This document shows positions 47,207 to 57,893 of a stretch of 64,000 bases of DNA, piece by piece. Within the stretch, counting starts at the first letter, position 1. Each line of letters opens with the position of its first letter. The stretch spans positions 5,208,001 to 5,272,000 of the forward strand of contig OZ059898.1 of NCBI GenBank assembly GCA_964057225.1, read 5' to 3'. The notes beneath the pieces were generated by a model. It was not told where the DNA came from and did no database searches. It was given only the letters and a program-made list of their open reading frames with translations. The position numbers and the translations under genes were made by a program. This DNA is from Auanema rhodensis. Taxonomy: Eukaryota; Nematoda; Chromadorea; Rhabditida; Rhabditidae.

Positions 47207-49171
47207 TCAGTTATTACGAACACCCAGACTTGCTTCAAGCTCAGCTCGTTTTTGTTGCACTTTATGATACATGTATCTAAATACTGCTTCTTGAGTTTCA
47301 GGCCTATGATAATGTTCCGCTCGTCTTTCATTTTCAGACTCTCCGTGAGCTTCTGTCATAGTCTATAATAGAAAAAATATATAAATAAAATAACAAAGAA
47401 GAAAAATGAAATAGATTAAAATAATACCTGATAATCTGAACTTTGACTAACTAGCCATTTTCTGATAAATTCATGAGGCTCTCCAGCAAAGCGTACATAG
47501 AAATCACGACGAGTTTTCCATTCGTTAATCTTTGTAAGAGTGAAATTATTTATGTATTACTTAAATACTTACCTGATCAACTAAATCATAGATTTTCTGC
47601 TCAAGGGAGCTGATGTCGTTGAGAAGTCCAGGAGAATGTACAAAAGCAGTCATAAGTTGTTTCAATGGGTCCTCCACTTCAACATCTAAAGTATTTAAGA
47701 TAAAACAAATCACGAGACGTAGGTCTCACCAATATCATAACAAGCTGTATTTTTTTCTGCTCCATTTTCCGACTGCTGGATAACGTGAGTTAAAACCTGA
47801 ATTTAAAAATTACAATTGCATATCCTTGTACTACAAACCAATGGATCAGGTTGTTGAAGAAGAGGGTGGAGCCTTTGCGGAATTTCCATAAACCTCATTC
47901 TTTTTGAACCAAATATTTGCTCCAAAAAGTGATCATTCACTATAGTATCGCGATCAATGGGATCCTAGCAAGAGGCACTTATAAATAAAACAAAAATATG
48001 AATATGTTTTACCTGTAGTTTATGAGTTTTTATGTATTGCCACAATGATTCAATAATCTTGGGTCTCGTTTCTGTTGCAATTCCCAAAACCTGAATACGA
48101 TTTAATCTTACATTACTGAATAAAATTTATAAGAAACCTTAGCTAAAAGAGGGTGAAGTTTAAATTTCATTGGTTGATAATCAAGTAATAGCAAAATTGT
48201 GCATTTAACAGGTTTGTCTCCAGGTCGTTTTACCTTTAATATGTACAATAAAATGAAATAATAAAACAAACTTGCCTGGAATCCGTCAGTTTCATGGGTT
48301 TGAGGGGTTCTATGCCACTCTACCAAATGATTATCTGGTCCATATATATCCTTATCCAATTCAATAACCTAAACATTATGAAGATTTTATAAACATATTA
48401 AACTACTTATGTTTACCAAGCTTTTAAAGAAAGAGCTGAACTTTCTCTTGGGTAACTGACGTGCTGATTGAGCAGGTGTAGCATTTGTGGTCCCATTCTA
48501 AAAGAAACAAGTTCAAATAAAAATAAAAATATGGCTACCTCTGAAGGTTGTTCATCCAATAAGCGGCCCTCCACTCGCAATTCCCACATGGGTACAGATC
48601 CTTCTTCGCCCTCCTATATTGGTAGCATAATTCAAAAATAAATTTAAAAAATATATACCTTCTCAGGCTCTTTAGCAGGAATAAATGTATGAGAAATATA
48701 AATTCTCAGTCTTCTTTTTACTTTTTGAGGTCGTTTTAAAGCTTCCTAAAAAAATAATCTGTCATTTTTAGTTTGAAAAGTCTGCACCTGAATATCCAGC
48801 TTTTTGCGCGTTATTGTTGAATCCAACTTTTGTTCAAATGATAATAAATCCATGTAAGCCTGAGACTCTGGCACCAATTCTCTTACCTAATTTAATTTAC
48901 AAAAAATATTGTTTTCAAAAAAAAAGTCACTTGTGGGGTAATCAGCTTATCGGCATATCTTCGCTTCTTTCGTGGTGGCTGATGTCCTCTGTTTGGCAAG
49001 CCCCCAGGCTGCTGTTGCACCACTTGTTGACCAGGAGGTCTTCTCATAGTTGGTGTCATGCCACCTTGCTAGAAGTTTCATGTATGCAACTAATATGTGC
49101 TGGAAATTTACCGGGCCAAATCTGTTCACTGGACCACCACCTGGGACACCCATTCGATGTTGTGGCTGCAT
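47207..49171 (-). CDS. smarcd: BAF60/SMARCD subunit of SWI/SNF complexes, 14 exons, 456 aa
   Basis: Exons: 49171-49112, 49068-48931, 48886-48788, 48745-48659, 48613-48539, 48497-48417, 48368-48276, 48233-48138, 48090-48013, 47964-47839, 47796-47730, 47685-47573, 47529-47428, 47362-47207; 1371 nt. BAF60 proteins are core structural subunits of SWI/SNF remodellers and bridge transcription factors to the complex. The Gly/Pro/Gln-rich N-terminus is followed by [20 protein letters not shown], a conserved middle, and the SWIB domain at about residues 228-305 ([15 protein letters not shown] to [15 protein letters not shown]). A helical C-terminal half ends it. C. elegans has two such genes (swsn-2.1, swsn-2.2); I cannot assign which. 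Intron 7 has a GC donor in the strong context CAG/GCAAGT. A trans-splice-like acceptor lies 2 nt before the ATG. Confidence 0.95.
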
Positions 49172-50299
49172 TTCTGAATTAACAAATTTATATATGCTTC
49201 TGTAGATTTAAGCCTTTTTCAAAGAAAGATAAATATATATTAAAAAGATATAACTCGAGTTCAACTACACATTGGCCGGCATTCAAAATTGATTCAAACG
49301 CCATTTGAATGAACGCTTACCGTACATGAGATTTATAATCACGACAATCGTGTCAGGACATGGGCACGCATCTATGTGTGCGTCGCGTTTATAAATGTGA
49401 CCATTGGTGATTATATAATGTACCTTTAATCTATATGCAATTGTTTCTTGTAAAAATTTTTAATTTTATATGATTTATTTTTTTTGTTATAAAACTTTTA
49501 TCTTCTAAACAGCCATTTATTAATTTTATTAATCTAGGCAAAGCGGGTTGTGGTGGATTGTGGATTCAGGACCGTGGTAGCTGCTGGTTTTGTGTCGGAA
49601 GAATCGTCAAATACAAAAGTCTTTTGTTATTTTCTTTTTTTTTTATAATTCATGTTCATGAATGAATTTTAATGCAATTTGCGTGAGCCATTTGTATTCC
49701 TACACAGGAACACAAATAGTCCATTGATTATTTTGTCGACAGCTTGTTAAGTAGATGGACTACGTGGCCTCACTTACCTAAATTGGAATAGTTTGAGGTT
49801 TTCAACCATGTGGAGGGTTGTGTTGTTTTTACGTGTCACATTTACAAATATATGTGATCAAGATTTGTTATTATATCATAATTGAAAGGGTTCTTGTTAT
49901 ACGGGGGGTTTGGGGGGTAGGGTTTGGTTTTTATACGGTGTGTTGATATTGGTTGTTGGAAGGATAAGCTGTAAAACGGTTGTTGTTTCATCGAAAGACG
50001 TGGATAATATGCAAATTGACTTCATGGATAATTGAGTTTAATAAGCTTTGCGTGAAGACGTGGAGCTGCTATCTTCATTTTCGAAAAGTTTGTCAGCGGA
50101 GCGGCTGTTATATTTATTTATCAGTTAATATTAAAACACTTCTGGTCTCGTTACTTTTCTTCTGATGGTATTTAATGTTTAGTTTATTTCTCGTGTGTTC
50201 TTAGAATTTTACTGCCGTAAGTTATCCCAAGCTAATGTTATTGTTACAGATCACGACCTGATTGTTCAGCATTCGCATCGTGAATCTTAATTTGCCATC
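49172..50299. promoter_or_regulatory. Divergent upstream region of SMARCD and pcf-11
   Basis: These 1.1 kb separate two head-to-head genes, so both promoters should lie here. It contains GT-rich stretches (about 49540-49600) and a very G-rich segment at 49904-49928. A splice acceptor near 50250 (TTATTGTTACAG) precedes the pcf-11 start codon and probably receives a spliced leader. No TATA box or known factor site can be assigned with confidence. Confidence 0.55.
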
Positions 50300-53200
50300 A
50301 TGAATACCATCACGGCAACTCCAACAGAACCTGCTAAGGAATATAAGTAAGCCATGATGGCGTTTTGACAAATAGAAAAAAATATTTTGATTACAGAGTA
50401 GCATTGTCAGAACTAGTCACTAATAACAAGACTCAAATCAATCTACTTACTATCCTGGCAGAAGATTATCAGACATTTGCTCCAGAAATCGTAGCTGCAA
50501 TAGAGAACCATATGTATTCTGTAAGTTCTTCACTTGATGTTTTTGTCAATGTGTATTCTTTGCAGTGCAATATTGAAAGTAAATTGCCTATATTATATGT
50601 TATTGATTCTATTCTAAAAAATGTCACAAATTCTCCATATAAAGAATTATTTAGTAAAATAATAAGTAAAATTTTTCTACATATATTTATTCATGTAAGT
50701 TTGTTTGAATTAGTAGGTTTATCTACATATGAACTTCAGGGGGACGAAAAAGTTCGCTCAAGTTTGTATAAAGTTAGGCAAACGTGGAATACTATATTTG
50801 GTCAAACGTTGTTATATAATTTGGATAAAAGTGTTAAAAAAGAAGATAGCGCGTGGCCAATTACTGGATCGCCCGATAATGCTTCAGAAAATCACAATGG
50901 AGGAAATCGTGTACATGTTAATCCACGTTTCATTCAAGATAACAGAGTAAAGATGTTCAATATTTATGTTGTTATTATTTTTGTTTAGTCTCGTGATCCC
51001 CGTGTTTCAAAAAAGAAAGAACAGAAGGAAAATGGAGCTAATGATTTGTTGTTAGTTTACTAGTACTCTGCGTTCTTGCATGAAATCTTTTCAGAGAATC
51101 TTTACTTGGACATCGTAGCCCAGCCCAAATTGATGGAGCTCCTAAGCCAGCCTCACCTCTTGGTGGAAAAAGAAAGCTTCCGGAAAATAATAATTATCAT
51201 GATCGTAAGAAAAAAAGGTCTCCGGTGAGTTCGAGGGATAAAGACCTGCGACGACCTAGACACGATGATCGGCATTCGCGACATGACGACCGACGTCATG
51301 ATCGTGAACGGGAACGGGAACGTGAACGTGAAAGAGAGCGTGATCGTGAGCGTGAGCGTGAACGTCTTCGTGAGCACGAAAAGTAAGTTCATCTCTTTAA
51401 AGTTGAAAAACAAGTTTTTTTCAGATCTGTTGTTGCTTCTACTATTTTGCCAGGATCTCATGCCTTCAGTGCACCCGTTATTGCCGTAGCTAATAATACT
51501 CCACCATATACCTTGCCTCACCCAACCCCAAACTTCCCTCCTTCTACTGGTACAACCACAGAACCCCCTCAGGCATCAGTGCAACCTCAAACATTTTACC
51601 CTCCAATTAGTCAGCCAGGTTTGTTCGATAAAATCTTTTAAACCAAAAACTGTTAAATGTATTTCGTGCAGGTCCTACTTCTAATTTTATGAATCCGCAG
51701 CACCCAGCAAGACCAGGCTTCCCAAATGGTTTCCCTCCTGCTCCAGTTCCTCCATCACAACCAGTAAATAATGCTTTTTCTCCAGTAATCACTTCAACTT
51801 TCTCTAGGTTCAAATTACCAACGATACAGTCCGGCTTGATGGCATTCCTGCTAATAATAGAATATTTGTTGATGGCAAAGCACATGAGGTGTTTTATATT
51901 GAAAATACAGCTGTGATTGAGAGAAATGGACTTCCTCACAGGTTTCTAATTTTTCATGCAGTTTATTTCTATCTTGTTTTCAGGATTTATTTCTCTGGAA
52001 CTCCCCGAAAAGTAGTTATTGATAATACGCCTTACGAGCTTGCATTTGGTGAAGCTAAAACAGTTTATATTGATGGACTGCCCCATGTTTTACGTTTTGG
52101 TGCTCCAAGTAGGGAACTGTATATGGGTGATTTCGCTTTCAAGGGTCAATTTGGAGGTAATATAATTTGTCTAGTTAGTTTTAATACAAAATTTATAGGA
52201 CCTCCCATTAATGCAACAATAAACCGCGTACGACATCAAATTCGTTTGGCAGGACCAGCTCCTGAAGTGAAAATTGAACCTGATCCTGCACATGACCTAG
52301 CTCGTTTCATGCCTAGTGTTCGCGAAAAAATCGTTGTGGAAAGAAAGCCATGTGATCTTTATTTTTTTTTTTAATTTTAACTCTGAATTTTTATAGTGGA
52401 AACTTCGTTTGGACACATCGAAAAGATTCTCTCCTTCATTCAAAATAAGCGGCCTGCTCTATCAACTATCACGAAAACAGAGCCTACAAAAACAGCGATT
52501 GCTCCCCCGAGGTTAAAAGAAAATACTCCACCAATATCGAGTGGACATTCGTGAGTTTTTAAGAAATTTTTATACCATTATTTTAATTATATATTTAGTT
52601 TTGACAACGTAGTTAGAGCATCTGCTCCAGCATCTTCTCTTAGAGAGTTCTCCATGCAAACATTGAAAGTGTACGTTCAAACGTGACTAAAATCTGTTTT
52701 AAAAAAATTTTTCAGCCGGTATGATGCTATAGTTGAAGCAATTCACATGAAGCAAAAAAATGCTTGCCCACATTGTGGTCTCCGAATGGAGCTGAGGGTT
52801 CGTTCATATTCCTTTTATTTTTCATTTAAGAAAAACTTTTAAGGGTCCAAAATATGATAGACATCTTGATTGGCATGTTAAGAAGAACCTAGAAACTTTA
52901 GATAGAACTAGTGCTAGCAGACCTTGGTATCCAGCTAATAAGGTATGTATAGTTATATTGCTATTGTAAAACCTTTTTACTTCTATAGGAATGGCTAAAA
53001 AGCGAAGATGAGCCCGAGACTGCTGCTTCGAAACCCTCTGGTGGAGGTTTTTAATTATACATTTAATGGCTATATTATATTTTCATTTTAGAATTCCACG
53101 ATGAGGCTGCTTATACGGGTCCAGCAGTTGTTTCAAATGAAGCATCAAGCAAAGTAGGATATTAGGAGCTCAATGTTTTTTACTTATTGTTTTAGGAATG

Positions 53201-53455
53201 CGATGTTTGTGGTGAAACATTTGAGGAGTATTTCGACGAGTTCGACGATGTATGGAAGTATAAAAATTGTGTCTTAATGGATGGCAAGGTAAGCATTGTT
53301 TTCTAAAATCAATTATTCATCGTTGAACATTTGAGGCATATCACTCCGGCTGTGCACAAGACGCTTCAAGAATCGACTTATCTGTGATATCACTTGATAA
53401 TGAAAATAATTCAATTGTTCCAGATATGAAGCCGTTAAATAATGTTGCAAATTAG
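50300..53455 (+). CDS. pcf-11: Pcf11, pre-mRNA cleavage complex II subunit, 19 exons, 780 aa
   Basis: Exons: 50300-50346, 50397-50520, 50566-50694, 50740-50946, 50989-51050, 51095-51382, 51425-51618, 51672-51763, 51808-51941, 51984-52156, 52199-52351, 52397-52550, 52599-52670, 52716-52797, 52844-52942, 52989-53046, 53092-53153, 53196-53288, 53336-53455; 2343 nt. Pcf11 couples poly(A)-site cleavage to RNA polymerase II termination by binding the polymerase C-terminal domain. The CTD-interaction domain fills about residues 17-145. An Arg/Glu/Asp repeat tract lies near 250-285, then a Pro-rich linker. The central conserved region runs from VQITNDTVRLDG. Zinc motifs are at NACPHCGLRM near 627 and ECDVCGETFEEYF near 712. 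The donor of exon 16 has two equivalent choices (53040 or 53046). It may be the first gene of an operon with gtf2h3 and vps33. Confidence 0.95.
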
Positions 53456-53781
53456 GGTGTTTCGTGAGAAAGAGTTAAAAAGTATATATTAAGGAAGCAA
53501 ACAACAAACTAAAGTTCGCGTATCACATAAATTAAATGTACAAAACACAAAATTGGGTTGATTATCTTTCTCTGCCGGTATTGATATGCTTCTTGGTTGT
53601 GCGAAAATAAATATTTTTATTTTTCTTGTACCCTTTTTATATTAATATTTCACGGTAGTGTTATTTTATTGTACTTGTTATTATTCAATAAATGGTTTTC
53701 TTTTGAGTTATTTTTGATTACTTGTGTCATGGCTCACGACATACCTTGTATGGGCATAGCCAATTAAAAAAAATACACTAG
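53456..53781. other. Spacer between pcf-11 and gtf2h3
   Basis: 326 bp holding the pcf-11 3' UTR with AATAAA at about 53608 and again near 53687. It ends in TACACTAG immediately before the gtf2h3 ATG, a possible trans-splice acceptor. The close same-strand spacing resembles nematode operons. Confidence 0.5.
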
Positions 53782-54898
53782 ATGTCGACACTGTCGATCC
53801 TCCTTGAGGGTAATGCATGCTCTTGGGGAAAATTGGCTACTAAGCACGGTCAATCGGTGATTGCTGATGTAATTAGATCTGTGGTATGTATTATGTATAC
53901 ATATTCCATAAACAAGTGTGTGTTCAGGTTTCATTCTCAAATGCTCACCTTTCCTTATCATCCGGTAATAAGTTATTATTATTCATGTTTGCCGCAGGCT
54001 TGAAGCAGAAACTGTTGTTTAATTCACGAAAATCAGCATCTACTGATTTTTCTTTGGTTATGATTAAAGCTATACGAGAGGGTTTGAACATCTCGTCAAA
54101 CAATACTGATATTTCTATATCCAGTCCTCTAGCTGGCGTGTTATGTCATGCTATCTGCCGTAAGTGTTTAAATTGAGAACATACAATAATTTCTTTATAA
54201 TAGATATGAAGAGATCAAGTGTTTCTATTATGAAAGATTCATCAGATTCAACAGTAACAAATACACAATTCATCAACGGTCGTGTAGTAGTTGTTTCCAT
54301 GACCGAGGATTTTGGCTCTGAACATGGTATGCTCTGGAGTAAGTAAACGATACACATCTTTTGCTTTCAGGCCCTCTTATGAATCTTTTTTTTTCTGCTG
54401 CCAAACATGGTATATGCGTTGATGTAATATCTTTGGGAGAGGCTAGTCCTTTACTTCAGCAAGCTGCTGATATTACTAGTGGCATGTTTATTCAAGTTGA
54501 TAATCCCAAGAAATTACTATGTAAAATGATGGTTGAGCCTATTTTTATGAATTGCTTTAACTCAACGTTTTTCAGACGAACGTTTTAGGTGACCCAGGAT
54601 CTCGTTCTATATTTCCCCAGCCCACGTTAAAGGTAGGTTTTACAACTTTACAAAATAATTAAAACTTTCTGTGATTTAGTCCGTTGATTATCGAGCTTCT
54701 TGCGTTTGTCATCACCAATTAGTATCAACTGGTTGGGTTTGTTCTGTGTGCTTATCCGTACTATGTCAATTTGTTCCAATCTGCACATCCTGCGGGTAAT
54801 ACATAATTTTGTTTTGTTCTCAGCTTTTTTTTTACAGAGCAGTGTTCAAGATATCTGGATTTCCTAGGAAAGTTGTTAAAAGAAAAAGAAAAGAATAA
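53782..54898 (+). CDS. gtf2h3: TFIIH subunit GTF2H3 (p34/Tfb4), 7 exons, 283 aa
   Basis: Exons: 53782-53883, 53928-54159, 54204-54326, 54371-54531, 54576-54632, 54680-54795, 54838-54898; 852 nt. p34 is a core TFIIH subunit needed for transcription initiation by RNA polymerase II and for nucleotide excision repair; it pairs with p44. A von-Willebrand-like domain spans most of the protein ([46 protein letters not shown]). A C-terminal C4-type zinc finger contains [17 protein letters not shown] and CTSC. A basic tail (KVVKRKRKE) ends it. The exon 4 donor is at 54532, not the nearer GT at 54521: only this choice keeps the family segment [17 protein letters not shown] in frame. Confidence 0.94.
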
Positions 54899-55074
54899 TT
54901 ACATCAAATCACAGTATATCTACCGGGTCTTTCTTCTAAATGAAGTAATATTGTATAATGTTTTCTTTTTTTCCCAATTTGGTTATTAGTTTCCAAATAT
55001 TTTGAATTATTTAATTATGATCTCTTTACATAAGATTCAGTTTATATGATATTTTAATTACGGGATTTGGTGAT

Positions 55075-57461
55075 ATGCAGCAAGATGATCAATTTTCGAT
55101 TACGGATGTCCGTCATATTATTGAACATTCAAGACGAGTATTGTTCACAACTCTTGATGCATTGGAAGGAGATAAAACAATTGTCTGGGATAGAACATTG
55201 ATGAAAAGAGTTAATGTGGTACGGAATAATGGAGTTTTTTTAAGTTCTTCACTTCTAATAATCCTTCTAACAGTTTGCTGGCCCATCTGTGCTGAAAAAG
55301 CATGGAGTTGTAGCCAATACAGCCATTGATCAAAATCATTCAACTGACACACCACATACTATATTTTTTTTGGCTCCAACTCTTAATGCTTTGGAATTGT
55401 TATGTACATATATAGATAACTGCGGTAAAGATTCGGTACGCATGATTCGTACTATGTCGGAGTGACTACATAATTATTTCAGAAGTCACTATACCAAGTT
55501 TTTTTTGTACCTGAAGCGTGGTATGTGGTTAGAGAAAAATTGAAAGAAAGAAGTAGTGGGAAGGTGAAATATGATCAAAGCAGCGAAATTATTATTCTTT
55601 CATTCAGTATTTTGAAAGGTTAGAATCCGTACAAGATCTTCCTCTTTGGTGGATTCCTCGGGATGGGGAATGCTTATCATTAGCAGAACCTCAGCTTGTT
55701 TCAAGGTTGGTGCAATTATTTTTTTATTGTATTTTTGTAACAGAATGTGTTTTCATCGGGTAATACGGTGTGAGAAAAGCTTTTGATATGCATGTGGATT
55801 GTTTGAGTTTCCTGCTATCAAAGTTCATCTGCGCTTTTTTAATCAACAATTTATATTTTTCAATTAAAACAATAATCACTAAGATTGCTAATCAATGGCG
55901 ATTGGACATATTTACATCGATGTGCTCTTGCTCTACATCAGCTTATAAGCATGTGCCCGGGGAAAGTGCCCGTCTATAGTAAAGGAAAATGGGCTCAAGA
56001 TGTTGCAAGAATGGTGACCAACATGAATGCTCCTACGGTATTGTGCCATGGTTTAGGAAATTATGTACACTTATTATGTTTAGGACTCACAATCAGGAAA
56101 AAGTTTATGCCTTAATCGCATTGTTATTATCGACAGGTGGTTAGATCCTTTGACGCCACTTTTAACGCAATTAACCTATGCGGGACTACTTGATGAGTTG
56201 TATGGAGTTAACATGGTTGGATCTATCAAGGTACTAACTTTAAAAGTTCTAAAAGGACATCTACATGTAAGGTGCCAAAAGCTGAATTCGAACAAAAGGA
56301 GGAAGGCGATCCATTTGAATCTAAAGAAATCTATTTGGTAGATGAAATTTATCATCGTTTAAAACATTCTCATATAAACGCTATTGGCCATGAACTTGGA
56401 GGAATTTTGCAAGAAATCCGTTCTGATGAAGAGGTTTCAGAAGCTTCCTCGAGCATTTGATTTTTTTTTCAGTATGATAGAGATAAAATGTCTATCGCGG
56501 AATATCAAGTGTTAGTGAAAAAAATGCCTCAAATCATGAAGAAAAAAGAAATGTGTAATACTCACATGAGATTGGCCGAGATGATTCAATCTCAGTTATA
56601 TGATGTGCTAGTTGATCAAATCAAAGTACAAAAAGGTATTTCAAAATAACAATCTTTATCTGAGACTAAACATCTCTTGTTCTTAAGACTTGCTTGAAAC
56701 TAGTGATCCAGAAAAGGTTGTACCTTTCATTGAAGATTCAATTATTGATGCGGTGGATTCATCTGTGGTATTACGGTATGAAAAAAAAATAAGAAAAATA
56801 AATCTATTTATACCTAAGACTGATTGCCGTGCATTCATTGACGGCAGGTGGGCTGAAGCCTTCCATTCTTGCAGCTTATAGACGTATGATAATGCTGGTA
56901 GTATTTTTAACTAATTTCCAGTATTTGACACGTTTATCTATAGAGTTACGGTGTTGACGCTGTTAACAAACTGTTGAAAATGCAAAAAATGGGTCTAGTA
57001 AGAGAACGTGGAGGTAGTGGTAAACTTGTTTGTGATCATAGCCAGATGACTTATCCACAAATGAAAAAACAATATGAATTAATTGTTGATGATGTTCGTG
57101 AGTCGGTAAGTTGTCTTTCATACGATTTTTCTAGTTCCCCTATAAATTTCAGGACAAATTTAACCCGGCATATGCCTACAGTGGCTATTGTTCTCTATTG
57201 TGTCGCATTATAGCGGAGGGCGATAAGATCAAGTGGGTAGGTTGGAATAAATCTGGTGATCATGGTGGAGGAGGTTAGTTTACTATAACCGTCTAAACTG
57301 ACTTAGTGCTCTCAGACGATGACCAGACAGCCGTGTTCATTGTTGGAGGAGCAACTAGAGCAGAATTAGCAGTAATCAAACAACTACCGAACATATCATT
57401 AGTGCTCACCACTGCTTTATTAGTTGGAGATAGTCTGATTAATAATATAACTACAATATAA
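55075..57461 (+). CDS. vps33: VPS33 (Sec1/Munc18 family), 14 exons, 576 aa
   Basis: Exons: 55075-55218, 55274-55435, 55483-55563, 55608-55705, 55744-55767, 55884-56037, 56084-56230, 56272-56433, 56473-56635, 56688-56775, 56819-56897, 56944-57105, 57153-57273, 57316-57461; 1731 nt. VPS33 is the Sec1/Munc18 subunit of HOPS/CORVET tethers and chaperones SNARE assembly for endosome-lysosome fusion. Supporting blocks: IVWDRTLMKRVNVFAG, PVYSKGKWAQDVARM, IDRWLDPLTPLLTQLTYAGL, YAYSGYCSLLCRI and FIVGGATRAELAVI. These look closer to VPS33A than VPS33B, but the choice is tentative. Exon 5 is only 24 nt, with the 116-nt intron 5 fixed by frame and by the match RLLINGDW. An acceptor at 55039-55040 before the ATG and the 176-bp gap to gtf2h3 fit an operon. 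Confidence 0.93.
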
Positions 57462-57893
57462 GAACACGTTATGATTTCTATATTACCACTTATTTATTGA
57501 ATGAACAGTAATTTATTGGTTTAGACACAATTACTTTTGAACACGTATTAACGTAAAACACGTCTCTGCGAAACGCGGATCATGTGTATGAAAGAGAATG
57601 AAACATACAAGAATTTGGAGCTATAACTTAACATGAAATTAAGAAGGTGGAATTACACCGGAAAGTCAAAGTATAGGAAAAGCATGCAAAGGGTTGTTAG
57701 TACAGCTAAAAGAAAGCAATGTTATCGTCATGCGGTAGAAGCATTTATAACCAATCAAACTAATTAACAAGGGGAATCATAAATATTAAGAAATTGTCCC
57801 CATAACGAAAGGTATCCACCTTCGGTGGAAGATGACCATATGTATGTTTATATAACCGTATTGATATCAGCACAATTAAAACCCATATAAATT
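57462..57893. other. Convergent 3' region of vps33 and tlk-1
   Basis: 432 bp between two facing stop codons, holding both 3' UTRs. No exon is seen. Confidence 0.5.

Noticed and set aside
51153..51521. Minus-strand 122-codon frame inside pcf-11
   Set aside because: It is the antisense of the Arg/Glu repeat exon, giving Thr/Ser/Phe runs; a shadow of the real gene.
54521..54598. Splicing of gtf2h3 exon 4 at the nearer GT (54521)
   Set aside because: It is phase 1. With the acceptor at 54575 the frame stops at once; with the later TTTAG it loses the family segment. The donor at 54532 keeps [17 protein letters not shown] in frame.
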